This document shows, one piece after another, positions 1-7,825 of a stretch of DNA of 64,000 nt. The stretch covers positions 2,356,001-2,420,000 of the forward strand of contig NC_018000.1 of the NCBI RefSeq assembly GCF_000265205.3, in the 5' to 3' direction. Under the pieces are notes generated by a model. That model was not told the DNA's origin, did no database searches, and worked only from the letters and a program-made list of their open reading frames with translations. Source of the stretch: Sinorhizobium fredii USDA 257. Its GTDB lineage: Bacteria > Pseudomonadota > Alphaproteobacteria > Rhizobiales > Rhizobiaceae. The translations under genes were made by a program, and so were the position numbers. Position 1 is the stretch's first letter; each line of letters begins with the position of its first letter.

Positions 1-16
1 TCGCTTCGTGTAGGCG

Positions 17-595
17 CTAAATTGACGACAACCATTCTTCGGTGTTCCAGATCGTTATTTGAACTGAGAAGCGATTGCCCAGAAGTTCCAACGACGCATC
101 GTGTGTTTGATCGGTCGTACTACACACCGCGTCCTTCAGCAGGATTACCTTGTAACCGAGATCGATAGCTCCAAGAGTCGCGGCCAGCACGCAGATGTCC
201 GTCTCGCCTCCCGTTACGACGAGCGTCCCGATATCCTCAGCAGTCAAGGCGCTGTGCAGCCGCCCGTTCGTCCATGGCGAATAGGTGGTTTTGTCAAAGA
301 TGCGCGCGGGCGGGGCCAACCTCTTCAGGTCAGCAACCAGATCCACCAGAACGGGGTCGAGCTGGGTGGTCGTCATCATCGGCCATTTTTCGTAGTATGC
401 CCGCCACATGCCCGGCAGTTCCTCTGGAGAGGACGGCGGCACGAAGCGCGTGAATATGGTGCGATCCGGAAAGCGCGAAGCAATCTCAACAACCTGGTCG
501 AACACCTTGGGCATCCAGGCGACTTGCCACGGGGTACTCTCGGCGAACATGCGCTGCATATCGATGCACAGGTGAAGCCATTTTTCCGGGTTCAT
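17..595 (-). CDS. cysteine hydrolase, isochorismatase-like family
   Basis: Cytoplasmic hydrolase of the isochorismatase/nicotinamidase superfamily, about 192 residues, the usual family length. The catalytic triad is visible: Asp12 in CIDMQ, Lys102 in FDKTTY and Cys135 in GGETDICV, with the Gly-Gly before the cysteine loop typical of the fold. I chose the ATG at 595 because GGAG lies five bases upstream; an upstream in-frame ATG at 631 adds an Arg-rich stretch and has no ribosome site. The substrate cannot be told from sequence; members cleave amides or vinyl ethers (nicotinamide, N-carbamoyl compounds, isochorismate). The gene stands alone, with no obvious pathway partner nearby. Confidence 0.85.
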   Translation of the reverse strand: MNPEKWLHLCIDMQRMFAESTPWQVAWMPKVFDQVVEIASRFPDRTIFTRFVPPSSPEELPGMWRAYYEKWPMMTTTQLDPVLVDLVADLKRLAPPARIFDKTTYSPWTNGRLHSALTAEDIGTLVVTGGETDICVLAATLGAIDLGYKVILLKDAVCSTTDQTHDASLELLGNRFSVQITIWNTEEWLSSI

Positions 596-644
596 TTGTA
601 CTCCGCGCCTCCGTGCGAAGGTGGGTCTCATGTGAGCATGATTA

Positions 645-878
645 TTAGAACTCGAAGTGAGGTAGGGAGTTCCAGGCTTCGCAGATCAAGATCGCCAGCA
701 CCCGTTTCCTAGCGGCCGCGGTCGCGCGCAGCGGGGTAAGGGCAGGCTCCAGGCGATAACCGTGCCGCTCCTCCTGAATCTTGGCGAGAAAGCGCTCGAG
801 CGGCTCCGTCGTTGTCAGTCTTTCGCCGTACCGGCGAGACACTCCTCCGGCTATCGAGTGAGCCGTGCCTCGCTCCAC
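645..878 (-). CDS. small hypothetical protein
   Basis: A 77-codon frame that overlaps the end of the DinB gene by 28 bases on the same strand. The product is basic with a predicted helical middle (FLAKIQEERHGYRL). I do not recognise a family and see no clear ribosome site. It could be a short translationally coupled gene or simply a chance frame in GC-rich DNA. Confidence 0.3.
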   Translation of the reverse strand: MERGTAHSIAGGVSRRYGERLTTTEPLERFLAKIQEERHGYRLEPALTPLRATAAARKRVLAILICEAWNSLPHFEF

Positions 879-1423
879 TCCAGCGCCTGCAGGTCCTCCA
901 CCCGCGCCTCGCTATTGTCCGTCAGGATGAATTCGTCGATCTGCGGCGGCGCAACGCTGGTGCCGGAGAGCATCGAATGGATCTGGCCGCGATGGTGCTG
1001 GCCATGCAGAAAGACGTGCAGAAGCGTATCGGCGACGGTCTCCGTCAGTGTCCGGTCCGGCCAGGGGATGCTTATCTTTCGCGGTAGCGCCTCTGCCGTC
1101 AGAGCTTCGCAGAAATCGATCAGCCAGTCGTCGACTTCGGCCCGTTCGGCCGCGAATTCGGCGGCCGTCGCGCGGCTGCCCGGCGGTTTCGCCAGGCCGG
1201 CCAGGTCGCCCCGCAGCGTGTCGATATAGTATCGATCGGCATCGAGAAGGTGGACCATCGTTCCCTTGAGCGAGGGGAAGAAGGACGTCCGGGTCGCCTC
1301 CCATTCGCCGGGCTTCAGCGCCGTGCAGGCGCGATCGAGCCGTGCGTTGGCAAGGCGCGCATTGCGCGCCAGCTGGCGATAGGGCCGGCAGATGGGATCC
1401 TGCGGGAATGTCACGCTGTCCAT
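851..1423 (-). CDS. DinB family protein
   Basis: About 190 residues, the expected length for the DinB/YfiT four-helix-bundle superfamily of putative metal-dependent thiol transferases. The family's histidine pattern is present: one in the MVHLLDADRYYID helix near residue 58, and a C-terminal LHGQHHRGQIH motif near residue 140, which together should bind a divalent metal. The ATG at 1423 has GAGG eight bases upstream. The real substrate is unknown; relatives act with low-molecular-weight thiols or in stress responses. It is not visibly in an operon, apart from the small overlapping frame downstream. Confidence 0.82.
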   Translation of the reverse strand: MDSVTFPQDPICRPYRQLARNARLANARLDRACTALKPGEWEATRTSFFPSLKGTMVHLLDADRYYIDTLRGDLAGLAKPPGSRATAAEFAAERAEVDDWLIDFCEALTAEALPRKISIPWPDRTLTETVADTLLHVFLHGQHHRGQIHSMLSGTSVAPPQIDEFILTDNSEARVEDLQALEWSEARLTR

Positions 1424-1570
1424 AGCTTGCCTCGCATCCTTGTGTTGACACTTTTGTGGCGGGTCCGGGAGGCGTCGTCAACGAGAAGATGCGCGTCGTT
1501 GCGGTATCGACCGCCTGGAGCACGGCGGATTCAAACACATTCATGCAGCGCGCTTTAGGACCTTGTTTTC

Positions 1571-1618
1571 ATGCATGTCGTCATCCCAAGACCGCTGCCA
1601 CTTTTGGGCGACATGCAT
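1571..1618. repeat. intergenic palindromic repeat (RIME-like)
   Basis: A perfect 10-bp inverted repeat, ATGCATGTCG at 1571-1580 and CGACATGCAT at 1609-1618, encloses a second inverted pair (CCCAAG with CTTTTGGG) around a GC-rich centre. I recognise this shape and wording as a dispersed intergenic element frequent in Sinorhizobium genomes; that is memory, not a search. The right arm ends on the stop codon of the GlxA-type regulator, so the folded RNA may also serve as its terminator. The rest of 1424-1617 holds no gene I can support. Confidence 0.6.
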
Positions 1619-2667
1619 TAGCTCTCGCGCCGCGGCTGGGCGAATTCCGGTATCTTGAAGCGCCGGCGGTAGCCTCCTGGTGTCACGCCCGTAAGGCGTT
1701 TGAAAAGACGGCGAAAGAATGCCGGTTCCTCGTAGCCAACCTGCCAGCTGATCTCATCGACCGAGGCCTCGGTCCGCTCGAGCCGCCGCTTGGCTTCCTC
1801 GATCCTCAGTCGCTGCACATAGGCGATCGGGCTCAGGCTCGTCGCACCGGTGAACCTGCGCTTGAAGGTGCGCTCGGTCAGTCCGGTGCGGCGGATCATC
1901 TCTTCGAGCGGATTGGCGACCGAGAAATGTGTGGCGAGCCAATCCTGGGCGGCGCGGATGGCGAGATCGTCATGGTCCCTGCGCCCCTCGAAGGTTATGT
2001 AGGGCGCCAGCCCGTCCTGGTGCCATTGCAGTGCGAAGAGGCGCGCGACAGCCTGGGCGGCGGTAGCGCCCGCATGGCGGGCGATCAGGTAAAGGACCAG
2101 ATCGTGCCAGGTCATCGAGGCGCCGGAACTGATCAGTTCCTCGCGCTTGCCGGACACGACGAGCACGTGTTCGGGCCGGATCGGCACCTTTGGAAAGGCC
2201 GCATTGAAGGCGCGGGCATAGCCGAAGTGCACCGTCGCGTCGACGCCGTCGAAGAGCCCGGTTTCGGCGAGCAGGAAGAGACCCGAGCAGGCCGAACATA
2301 AGAGCGCGCCGCGCCGATGCATGGCGTGGAGCCAGTCGATCAGTTCCGGGTGTCGGCCCGTCCGCCAGCCTTCCGCTTCGAGCAGGATCGAGGGAACGAT
2401 GACGATGTCGGTTGCTTCGATCGATACGATGCTGCGCTGGACAGAGATCGGCACATGGCTGGCGAGTTGCAGCGGACCCTGCTCGACTCCGACGATCTCG
2501 ACCCGGAAGGGCGGCGACTCGAGCGGGCTATGGCCGAGCGGAGCCATCACGGCAAACGCGTTCATTACGTCGAAAATGCCGGTCAGCGTGGAAACCACCG
2601 CCTCGGGGATGGCGACGAGGCTGACATGGATCGGCTCCGGGCCGGTCTCGGCTCTTTGATGTGGCAT
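1618..2667 (-). CDS. GlxA-type transcriptional regulator (DJ-1/PfpI domain plus AraC HTH)
   Basis: The N-terminal two thirds form a class I glutamine-amidotransferase-like (DJ-1/PfpI) domain, including the elbow sequence LLCSACSGLFLLAETG. The last 100 residues form an AraC/XylS DNA-binding domain: first helix pair in NPLEEMIRRTGLTERTFKRR, second in VDEISWQVGYEEPAFFRRLF, then the usual TGVTPGGYRRRF ending. This architecture is the GlxA family. Start is uncertain: the ATG at 2667 follows GGGGAA, while in-frame ATGs reach up to 2724. It is divergent from the methyltransferase at 2826, so it may control that gene, but no operator is obvious. Confidence 0.85.
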   Translation of the reverse strand: MPHQRAETGPEPIHVSLVAIPEAVVSTLTGIFDVMNAFAVMAPLGHSPLESPPFRVEIVGVEQGPLQLASHVPISVQRSIVSIEATDIVIVPSILLEAEGWRTGRHPELIDWLHAMHRRGALLCSACSGLFLLAETGLFDGVDATVHFGYARAFNAAFPKVPIRPEHVLVVSGKREELISSGASMTWHDLVLYLIARHAGATAAQAVARLFALQWHQDGLAPYITFEGRRDHDDLAIRAAQDWLATHFSVANPLEEMIRRTGLTERTFKRRFTGATSLSPIAYVQRLRIEEAKRRLERTEASVDEISWQVGYEEPAFFRRLFKRLTGVTPGGYRRRFKIPEFAQPRRES

Positions 2668-2825
2668 TTCGAATTCCCCGGCGGGCGACATCGGCATGTA
2701 AACGGGGCTCGTCGCATGGCGCAAACGGCCCGATTGTGGACCGTTCGGCTCTGCCGCTCAACCGCGATCGCTGCGATCCTGCGCGCATGGCCGAATTCCT
2801 CGGCGTACGTGAAGGAGAAATCAAG

Positions 2826-3902
2826 ATGCAACAGACTCAAAGCAGGAGCGTCGACGCCGCGAAACTCGACGCGTTCGTGGCGCGCGCGATCGGCGACCTG
2901 TCGGCCGGATATGGCGGCGTGATGGTGAGCCTCGGCCACCGGCTCGGCCTCTACAAGGCCTTGGCGGAAGCGGGCCCGCTGACATCGCGGGAGCTGGCGA
3001 GCCGCGCGGGCTGCGCCGAACGCTATGTGCGCGAGTGGCTGGGCTCGCAGCTTGCCGGCGGCTATGTCGGCTATCATGCGATCAGCGACACCTATGAGCT
3101 CGCGCCGGAACAGGCCCTCGTCCTGGCCGAGGAGGACAGTCCTTTCTTCATCCCCAACGCCTGGGCCGTTCCGGCGTCGATGTGGTTGGACGAGGAGAAG
3201 GCGGTGGAGGCGTTCCGCAGCGGCAAAGGCATTGCCTGGGGCGACCACGACGGAAAGCTCTTCTGTGGCGTCGCGGCCTTCTACCGGAATGCCTATAAGG
3301 CAAGCCTGGTTTCCGAATGGCTGCCGGCCCTCGACGGCGTCGTCGAGAAGCTTCGCTCCGGCGCGCGTGTAGCGGATGTTGGCTGCGGTCACGGCCACTC
3401 GACCGTGCTCATGGCCGAGGCCTTCCCGGCCTCCGAGTTCCGCGGCTTCGACAATCACCTGGAATCCGTGGCGGAGGCATGGAAGATCGCCGCACTGGCG
3501 GGCGTTGCCGACAGGGCAAGCTTTGCGACCGCCCGGGCCGACGGTTATTCGGCTACGGGCTACGACCTCATCTGTTTCTTCGACTGCCTGCACGACATGG
3601 GCGATCCGGTCGCCGCGGCCGCACATGCTGCAAGAGCCATCGCACCGGGCGGCACGGTGATGCTGGTCGAGCCCTTCGCCAATGACCGGGTCGAGGACAA
3701 TGTCTCGCCGGTGGCGCGGATCTATTATGCGGCCTCGACGACGATCTGCTGCGCCCATGCGATCTCCGACGGCGGCCGTCTGGTGCTCGGCGCCCAAGCC
3801 GGCGAAGCTCGCCTTGAGGACGTCTTCCGCAAGGCCGGCTTCAGCCGTTTCCGCCGCGCGCTGCAAACGCCGTTCAACCTGATCCTGGAGGCGCGGCTCT
3901 AG
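2826..3902 (+). CDS. SAM-dependent methyltransferase with N-terminal winged-helix domain
   Basis: A 358-residue protein. The first 90 residues look like the winged-helix dimerisation region of small-molecule methyltransferases (Rv2258c-like): LYKALAEAGPLTSRELASRAG, then YVREWL. The SAM-binding motif I is VADVGCGHG at residues 182-190, followed by the acidic FRGFDNH strand and by DLICFFDCLHDMG as motif IV/post-I. The start at 2826 is set by a strong GAAGGAG nine bases upstream; the open frame extends further left but without a ribosome site. The methyl acceptor is unknown. It is divergent from the GlxA-type regulator, a common arrangement for a regulator and its target. Confidence 0.85.
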   Translation: MQQTQSRSVDAAKLDAFVARAIGDLSAGYGGVMVSLGHRLGLYKALAEAGPLTSRELASRAGCAERYVREWLGSQLAGGYVGYHAISDTYELAPEQALVLAEEDSPFFIPNAWAVPASMWLDEEKAVEAFRSGKGIAWGDHDGKLFCGVAAFYRNAYKASLVSEWLPALDGVVEKLRSGARVADVGCGHGHSTVLMAEAFPASEFRGFDNHLESVAEAWKIAALAGVADRASFATARADGYSATGYDLICFFDCLHDMGDPVAAAAHAARAIAPGGTVMLVEPFANDRVEDNVSPVARIYYAASTTICCAHAISDGGRLVLGAQAGEARLEDVFRKAGFSRFRRALQTPFNLILEARL

Positions 3903-3943
3903 AGTACCGCGGCCCCTTTTGGTCCGCACGACCTGAAGCGAAT

Positions 3944-3968
3944 GGCTAGGCGCGCTTTGCGTCTAGCC
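3944..3968 (+). terminator. hairpin after the methyltransferase gene
   Basis: Arms GGCTAGGCGC and GCGTCTAGCC pair over ten bases with one G-U, around a GCTTT loop. It sits 40 bases after the methyltransferase stop. No T-run follows, so it is a weak candidate terminator or an mRNA end-stabilising hairpin. I see nothing else in 3903-4066. Confidence 0.4.
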
Positions 3969-4066
3969 TCGTCAATGCCTCGTCAATTCCACCAAGCGGC
4001 CTTGGCTGCCCGGAACAATCGCCGCCGTGCTCGATTACAGGGGAACGGAACCGCCGGTGGATTTAG

Positions 4067-5175
4067 ATGTCGAAAAGCGCCGAGGCGAAATATTCGCCGA
4101 CAATGCTCGAGCCGCGAAAGGGAACGCCGAATCCCAGGCTGACGGAGACCGAGTTTCGCCGCCGCTTCCTCAGTCGGTTCCAGGATCGAGCCTTCGACGG
4201 CCTTCGCCCGGAATTGGACAAGGTCGCTTCGGCGGCGTGGGACGCTTACAAGCATCAGCGGAAGGCACCGCACACGCGCAAGGCCGGCACCGCATTCAAG
4301 GATACCGACTATGAACTGTCAGTCGATTGGCTTGCGGCGCGCGATGCAATTCATGCTGCGCAAGAGCCTCACCGTGACCCGGACGGGCCGGCACGTATCC
4401 TTCTGATCAGCGGGTCGTCGCGGAGCGAACACACCTGTCCCGGCGAAATCTCGAAGTCCTACCGACTGGTGCGGATCGCGCAGGAAACGATGGACCAAAC
4501 GGCCGGGGTGAAGACGACCGTTCTCGAGTTGCATCGTCTTGCTTCCGAATATGGACGCATGATTCATCCTTGCAAGGCCTGCTTTTCCACCTCGCCGGCG
4601 CTCTGTCATTGGCCGTGCTCCTGCTATCCCAACTATTCGCTTGGGCAGGTCGACGACTGGATGAACGAGATCTATCCGATGTGGGTCGAGGCGACCGGCA
4701 TCATGATCGTCACGCCGGTCAACTGGTATCAGGTGTCTTCGCCGATCAAGCTGATGATGGACCGGCTGGTTTGCGCCGATGGCGGCAATCCTGACCCGAC
4801 CTCGACCGAGGGCAAGGACGCGAAGCTCGCCAAGGCGCTTGAACTCGAGGGCTGGAGGTACCCTCGACATCTCGCCGGGCGGATCTTTTTCGTCGTCGTG
4901 CATGGTGATGTGGCGGGCGTGGAGAACGTTCGGCGTAGCCTGTCGGACTGGCTTTGCTACATGCATCTCGAACCCGCGGACCCTTGGCGGAAGTGGATCG
5001 CTATATCGGCTACTGGAAACCCTATGCGCTCAGTCACGCCGAGCTGGATGCCGACGAGGCGGTGCAGGAAGAGGTCCGCAATGCGGCACGAACATTGGTG
5101 GAGGCGGTGACCGTCAAGCGCGCCGGAAAGCTGGTTTCAGCAGGAGCCGAGCTCTCGGAACCACGGCAGAAGTAA
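4067..5175 (+). pseudogene. flavodoxin-fold NAD(P)H-dependent oxidoreductase, frameshifted
   Basis: A flavodoxin-like FMN reductase with a long N-terminal extension (about 90 residues). The FMN phosphate loop is LLISGSSRS, and PVNWYQVSSPIKLMMDR is the conserved second flavin segment. The frame that starts at 4067 loses homology-like sequence near 4979 and runs on to 5110 as an Arg/Trp-rich tail. A second frame from there to 5175 reads sensibly (GPLAEVDRYIGYWKPYA and a helical end). Adding one G in GCGGACCC near 4979 joins the two into a protein of about 369 residues. It is therefore a one-base deletion, either a true mutation or a sequencing error. FMN binding would survive; the C-terminal domain would not. 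Confidence 0.7.
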
Positions 5176-5287
5176 CCGGGGCCACTGGTTTCGTGTTCCT
5201 GCCGACTGAGAAGGACCGATGGTCGCGATGTCATTCGATAACGCAACCTCGAATGCTCCGCACCCACTATCGGCGCCGTGGACAGGC

Positions 5288-6166
5288 TCATATCGCCGCC
5301 AGGGCCGCGATATTCTTCCGATGCACCGCTTCATAGGGCTCGAAATAGGAGACTGCCTCCGCTGCCAGATCCTGCGCGATGAAATCCTTGAGGGGTGCGA
5401 TAGCGGCTCGGTCTTGTTTGACCGCATCGATCAACTGCTCGAGGTAACGCCGGTTGGCGTCGATGAGGCTCGCTTCATATCCGCCGGTCGCAATCCGATC
5501 CGGATCGCCGTGGTTCGGCAGAATGCGACCGATCGGCCAGGTCGCCAGGCGCCCCAATTCGCGAATGTGCTTCGCCGTGTTTTCCGCTTCCGAAACATAG
5601 GTGACCGTGTCTTCGAGCGTATCGCCCGCCAACAGGATTCTCTCGTCCGGCAACCAGAGGACATTGCCGTCGGCGCTGTGGATGTCGAAATGGTGAAGTT
5701 CGACACGGCGGTTTCCGATTTTTAGGTCCAGCCTCGTCTCGAAGAGCCGGCTGGGCATGACGAGCGGGATGATGGGCGGGACGCGCGTGGCGAGCTCCTC
5801 GCGATTGGCATGAAGCAGATCGGCTGTCAGCTTGAGCGCGATGATTTCGCAATCGGCAAAAACCGCATTGCCTGCGACATGATCGTTGTGCCAATGGCTG
5901 AGGACGGCCCGGATGGAGGTTGCGCCAAGCCCCTCGAGATGTCGCCTGACGGCCTGTGCATGGGCAAGCGAGATATGCGTATCGTAAACGAGCGCCTCGC
6001 CCGCGTCGAAGATGGCATAGGAGGCGACGCCCAATCCATAGGCACCGTCATCGAGCCAATTCGGCGAGGCGCCATGAAGCCTCCGTCCCTCGACGCGGCC
6101 ATCGTAATAGGCAAACACGCCGGGACGGGGTTCAAAGATCCTGAGCGTCGAGGTCATGTCTGTCAT
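5288..6166 (-). CDS. MBL-fold metallo-hydrolase
   Basis: A 292-residue metallo-beta-lactamase-fold protein. The zinc-binding HxHxDH motif is HWHNDH at residues 91-96; further ligands are likely in LLAGDTLED and ILPNHGDPD. I chose the ATG at 6166 because GAGAG lies eight bases upstream; in-frame ATGs up to 6235 have no ribosome site. Members of this family hydrolyse lactams, thioesters, lactones or phosphodiesters, and nothing here fixes the substrate. It converges with the frameshifted reductase at 4067-5175, with about 110 unremarkable bases between them. Confidence 0.83.
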   Translation of the reverse strand: MTDMTSTLRIFEPRPGVFAYYDGRVEGRRLHGASPNWLDDGAYGLGVASYAIFDAGEALVYDTHISLAHAQAVRRHLEGLGATSIRAVLSHWHNDHVAGNAVFADCEIIALKLTADLLHANREELATRVPPIIPLVMPSRLFETRLDLKIGNRRVELHHFDIHSADGNVLWLPDERILLAGDTLEDTVTYVSEAENTAKHIRELGRLATWPIGRILPNHGDPDRIATGGYEASLIDANRRYLEQLIDAVKQDRAAIAPLKDFIAQDLAAEAVSYFEPYEAVHRKNIAALAAI

Positions 6167-6358
6167 ATGGTCTCTCAAGAAAATCGCCGGCATTGCAGCA
6201 GGCATTATCACACCCGGACCGCCGCTCACATGCATTCCTGGGCGTGGTCGTAGGGATTTTCAACTGATCGGCGATGGCCGTTTCGCTCGGCTTGCCTGCG
6301 TTCGGTGTGAGCTCGCCCGGAGACGGGAATTAGGAAACCGGTTACACTTGCATGTGCC

Positions 6359-6550
6359 GATGGCTCGAGGAGGGCGGGGCGAAGGGACTGTTCGACATCG
6401 GCGACGCGCTGGCGACCGCCCGCATCATGGACCTGATCCGCGGCGCCGCGGCACTCAAGACCGGCCACGGTACCGAATGGCCGGGCGGCGCGGATAGGCC
6501 GGGCTTCATGCGCAGCTGCATCCGCCTGATCGTCAAGGCATCCGTGCGCG
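6359..6550 (+). pseudogene. possible remnant of an oxidoreductase C-terminus
   Basis: One frame here reads GDALATARIMDLIRGAAAL, which resembles the closing helix of Gfo/Idh/MocA-type sugar dehydrogenases (an ALATARVMDAI-like segment). There is no start, no N-terminal domain and no plausible continuation. I treat it as decayed coding DNA at most. The rest of 6167-6591 holds nothing I can assign. Confidence 0.25.
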
Positions 6551-6591
6551 TGGCTCAGCGCAACGCGATTAGTTCGCTTGTGTCCAGGTCG

Positions 6592-6846
6592 TTATGTCAT
6601 TCTTCGAACGACCCAGAGCGACCGGCCCGCATGGGCGATTCCGGACACGAGTCGGAGGCGAGGATCGTCCTTGAGCCGCTCGGCCTCGATCGCCTCGAGA
6701 AGCAGGGCCTGCCGGTCGGTCTCGTTTGCATTCGGCGTGATCCAGCAGCGCCGATCCTCGCAGCAGAGGCCGGCTTCCGGATGCTCCTGCAGATACTCGA
6801 TCGCATATTCGGCGCCCACTGTTCGCGGTCCTGCGTCGACGGACAT
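6592..6846 (-). CDS. small hypothetical protein
   Basis: An 84-residue acidic protein beginning MSVDAGPRTVG, with a CCEDRRCWI segment holding three cysteines near the middle and a helical second half. I do not recognise a family. The reason to believe it is real is the strong AGGAGGGA ribosome site directly before the ATG at 6846; an in-frame ATG at 6942 has none. It lies alone between decayed stretches, so it may be a survivor of a larger lost region. Confidence 0.5.
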   Translation of the reverse strand: MSVDAGPRTVGAEYAIEYLQEHPEAGLCCEDRRCWITPNANETDRQALLLEAIEAERLKDDPRLRLVSGIAHAGRSLWVVRRMT

Positions 6847-7010
6847 CTGTCCCTCCTCCTGCCTCCGTGATTGCTCAAGGATTATACTTGATTGTGGCGT
6901 CTGTTGCAGGAAGACGTTTTTGCTTGCTGCCGTCGGGAGCAATCGCGGCGTCTCGCTTCACCGGCCTGACGCTGCTCGGCACGATCCAGAACGGTGTCGG
7001 CGCGTGAAGC

Positions 7011-7356
7011 TGATGGCCTATCCGGTGACGCCGCACGAGGAGGCGGTGCTTACCAACATCAAGTACTTCGCTTTCGACCTGTTGCTCGGGCTCTACGACA
7101 ACGAGGTGAAATATACCGAAGCGGTCTACGACGGCGCCGGCCTCACCGAGACGTCAATAAATTCCTGCACTACAACGCCATCAAGGCGCTGATGAAGCTT
7201 GGCTACGAGGCGCTGTTCCCGCCGGAAGCCTGCAAACCCCGCGATCCTGTCGGCGCTCTCGCCGGCCGCCGACGAAAACCATGACTTCTTCGCGGGTGGT
7301 CGTCCTATGTCATAGGCAAGGCGGTCGCGACGGAGGACGAGGACTGGGATTTTTGA
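7011..7356 (+). pseudogene. nrdF: nrdF remnant: class Ib ribonucleotide reductase beta subunit, C-terminal third
   Basis: Reading across frames gives the NrdF C-terminus: FAFDLLLGLYDNEVKYTEAVYDGAG to about 7150, then KFLHYNAIKALMKLGYEAL in a second frame to about 7233, then NPAILSALSPAADENHDFF in a third, and finally SSYVIGKAVATEDEDWDF with its natural stop at 7354-7356. At least three small deletions separate these blocks (after 7148, near 7235 and near 7295). The N-terminal two thirds, carrying the iron/manganese ligands and the radical tyrosine, are missing, so it cannot make an active enzyme. Rhizobia can live on the B12-dependent class II enzyme NrdJ, which would allow this loss; that part is inference. 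Confidence 0.8.
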
Positions 7357-7423
7357 CGCTCCGGCATGGCGATAGAACCGGCCTTGACCAGCTGAGATCA
7401 ACTATTTAATGAAGCCAGTGACG

Positions 7424-7622
7424 GTTCCCCTACGATGAAGCGAAGGGGATTAATAGGGAACACGGTGCGGACGACCCAAGAGGGACCAAGACCGTGGCTG
7501 CCCCCGCAACTGTAAGCGGATTGCCGCCCATCCTAGTGACGCGAAAGCGTTATGCCACTGCGAGCTCGATCGTGGGAAGGCAGGTGGACGGCAGATATCC
7601 GCGAGCCAGGAGACCTGCCGTC
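7424..7622 (+). promoter_or_regulatory. cobalamin (B12) riboswitch
   Basis: The conserved B12-element blocks appear in order: TAGGGAACACGGTGCG near 7456, GCTGCCCCCGCAACTGTAAG near 7497 (the B12 box), and GAGCCAGGAGACCTGCCGT near 7603, which closes the aptamer. Spacing fits the family. It precedes the binding-protein gene at 7826 on the same strand, so adenosylcobalamin should repress the whole downstream operon. A 200-base leader separates the aptamer from the first gene. Confidence 0.93.
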
Positions 7623-7669
7623 ATGCGTTCACTCCAATGCGGGCGGGGATGCCCGGAACAGGATATACG

Positions 7670-7756
7670 ATGACCTCTCCTTGTGCCGATCTGCGCCTTG
7701 TAGCCTGCGGTCTTCCCCGTTCCTCGACGCCGTCTCGCTGTCGGCAGGCGGTCTGA
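7670..7756 (+). CDS. possible 28-codon leader ORF, Cys-rich
   Basis: An ATG at 7670 follows AGGA by seven bases and opens 28 codons ending in TGA at 7754-7756. The peptide begins MTSPCADLRLVACGL and has three cysteines. It lies between the cobalamin aptamer and the first transporter gene. I do not recognise it. It may be a translated leader or chance; only the ribosome site supports it. Confidence 0.3.
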   Translation: MTSPCADLRLVACGLPRSSTPSRCRQAV

Positions 7757-7778
7757 CTCCGTCCGTCCGCGCCACGAA

Positions 7779-7799
7779 CGGCCGCATTCCGTGCGGCCG
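7779..7799 (+). other. leader hairpin before the B12-controlled operon
   Basis: Perfect 8-bp stem CGGCCGCA/TGCGGCCG around a TTCCG loop, 27 bases before the ATG at 7826. No T-run follows. It could belong to the riboswitch expression platform by hiding or freeing the ribosome site region. Confidence 0.4.
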
Positions 7800-7825
7800 C
7801 TTCATCGAATCCGGGGAATAGACTT

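Noticed and set aside
2583..3929. A 448-codon minus-strand frame opposite the methyltransferase
   Set aside because: Antisense to a gene with a clear SAM-binding motif and ribosome site; composition is typical of a GC-rich shadow.
7779..7799. Leader hairpin as a classic intrinsic terminator of the B12 switch
   Set aside because: No T-run follows the stem; kept only as a possible expression-platform element.
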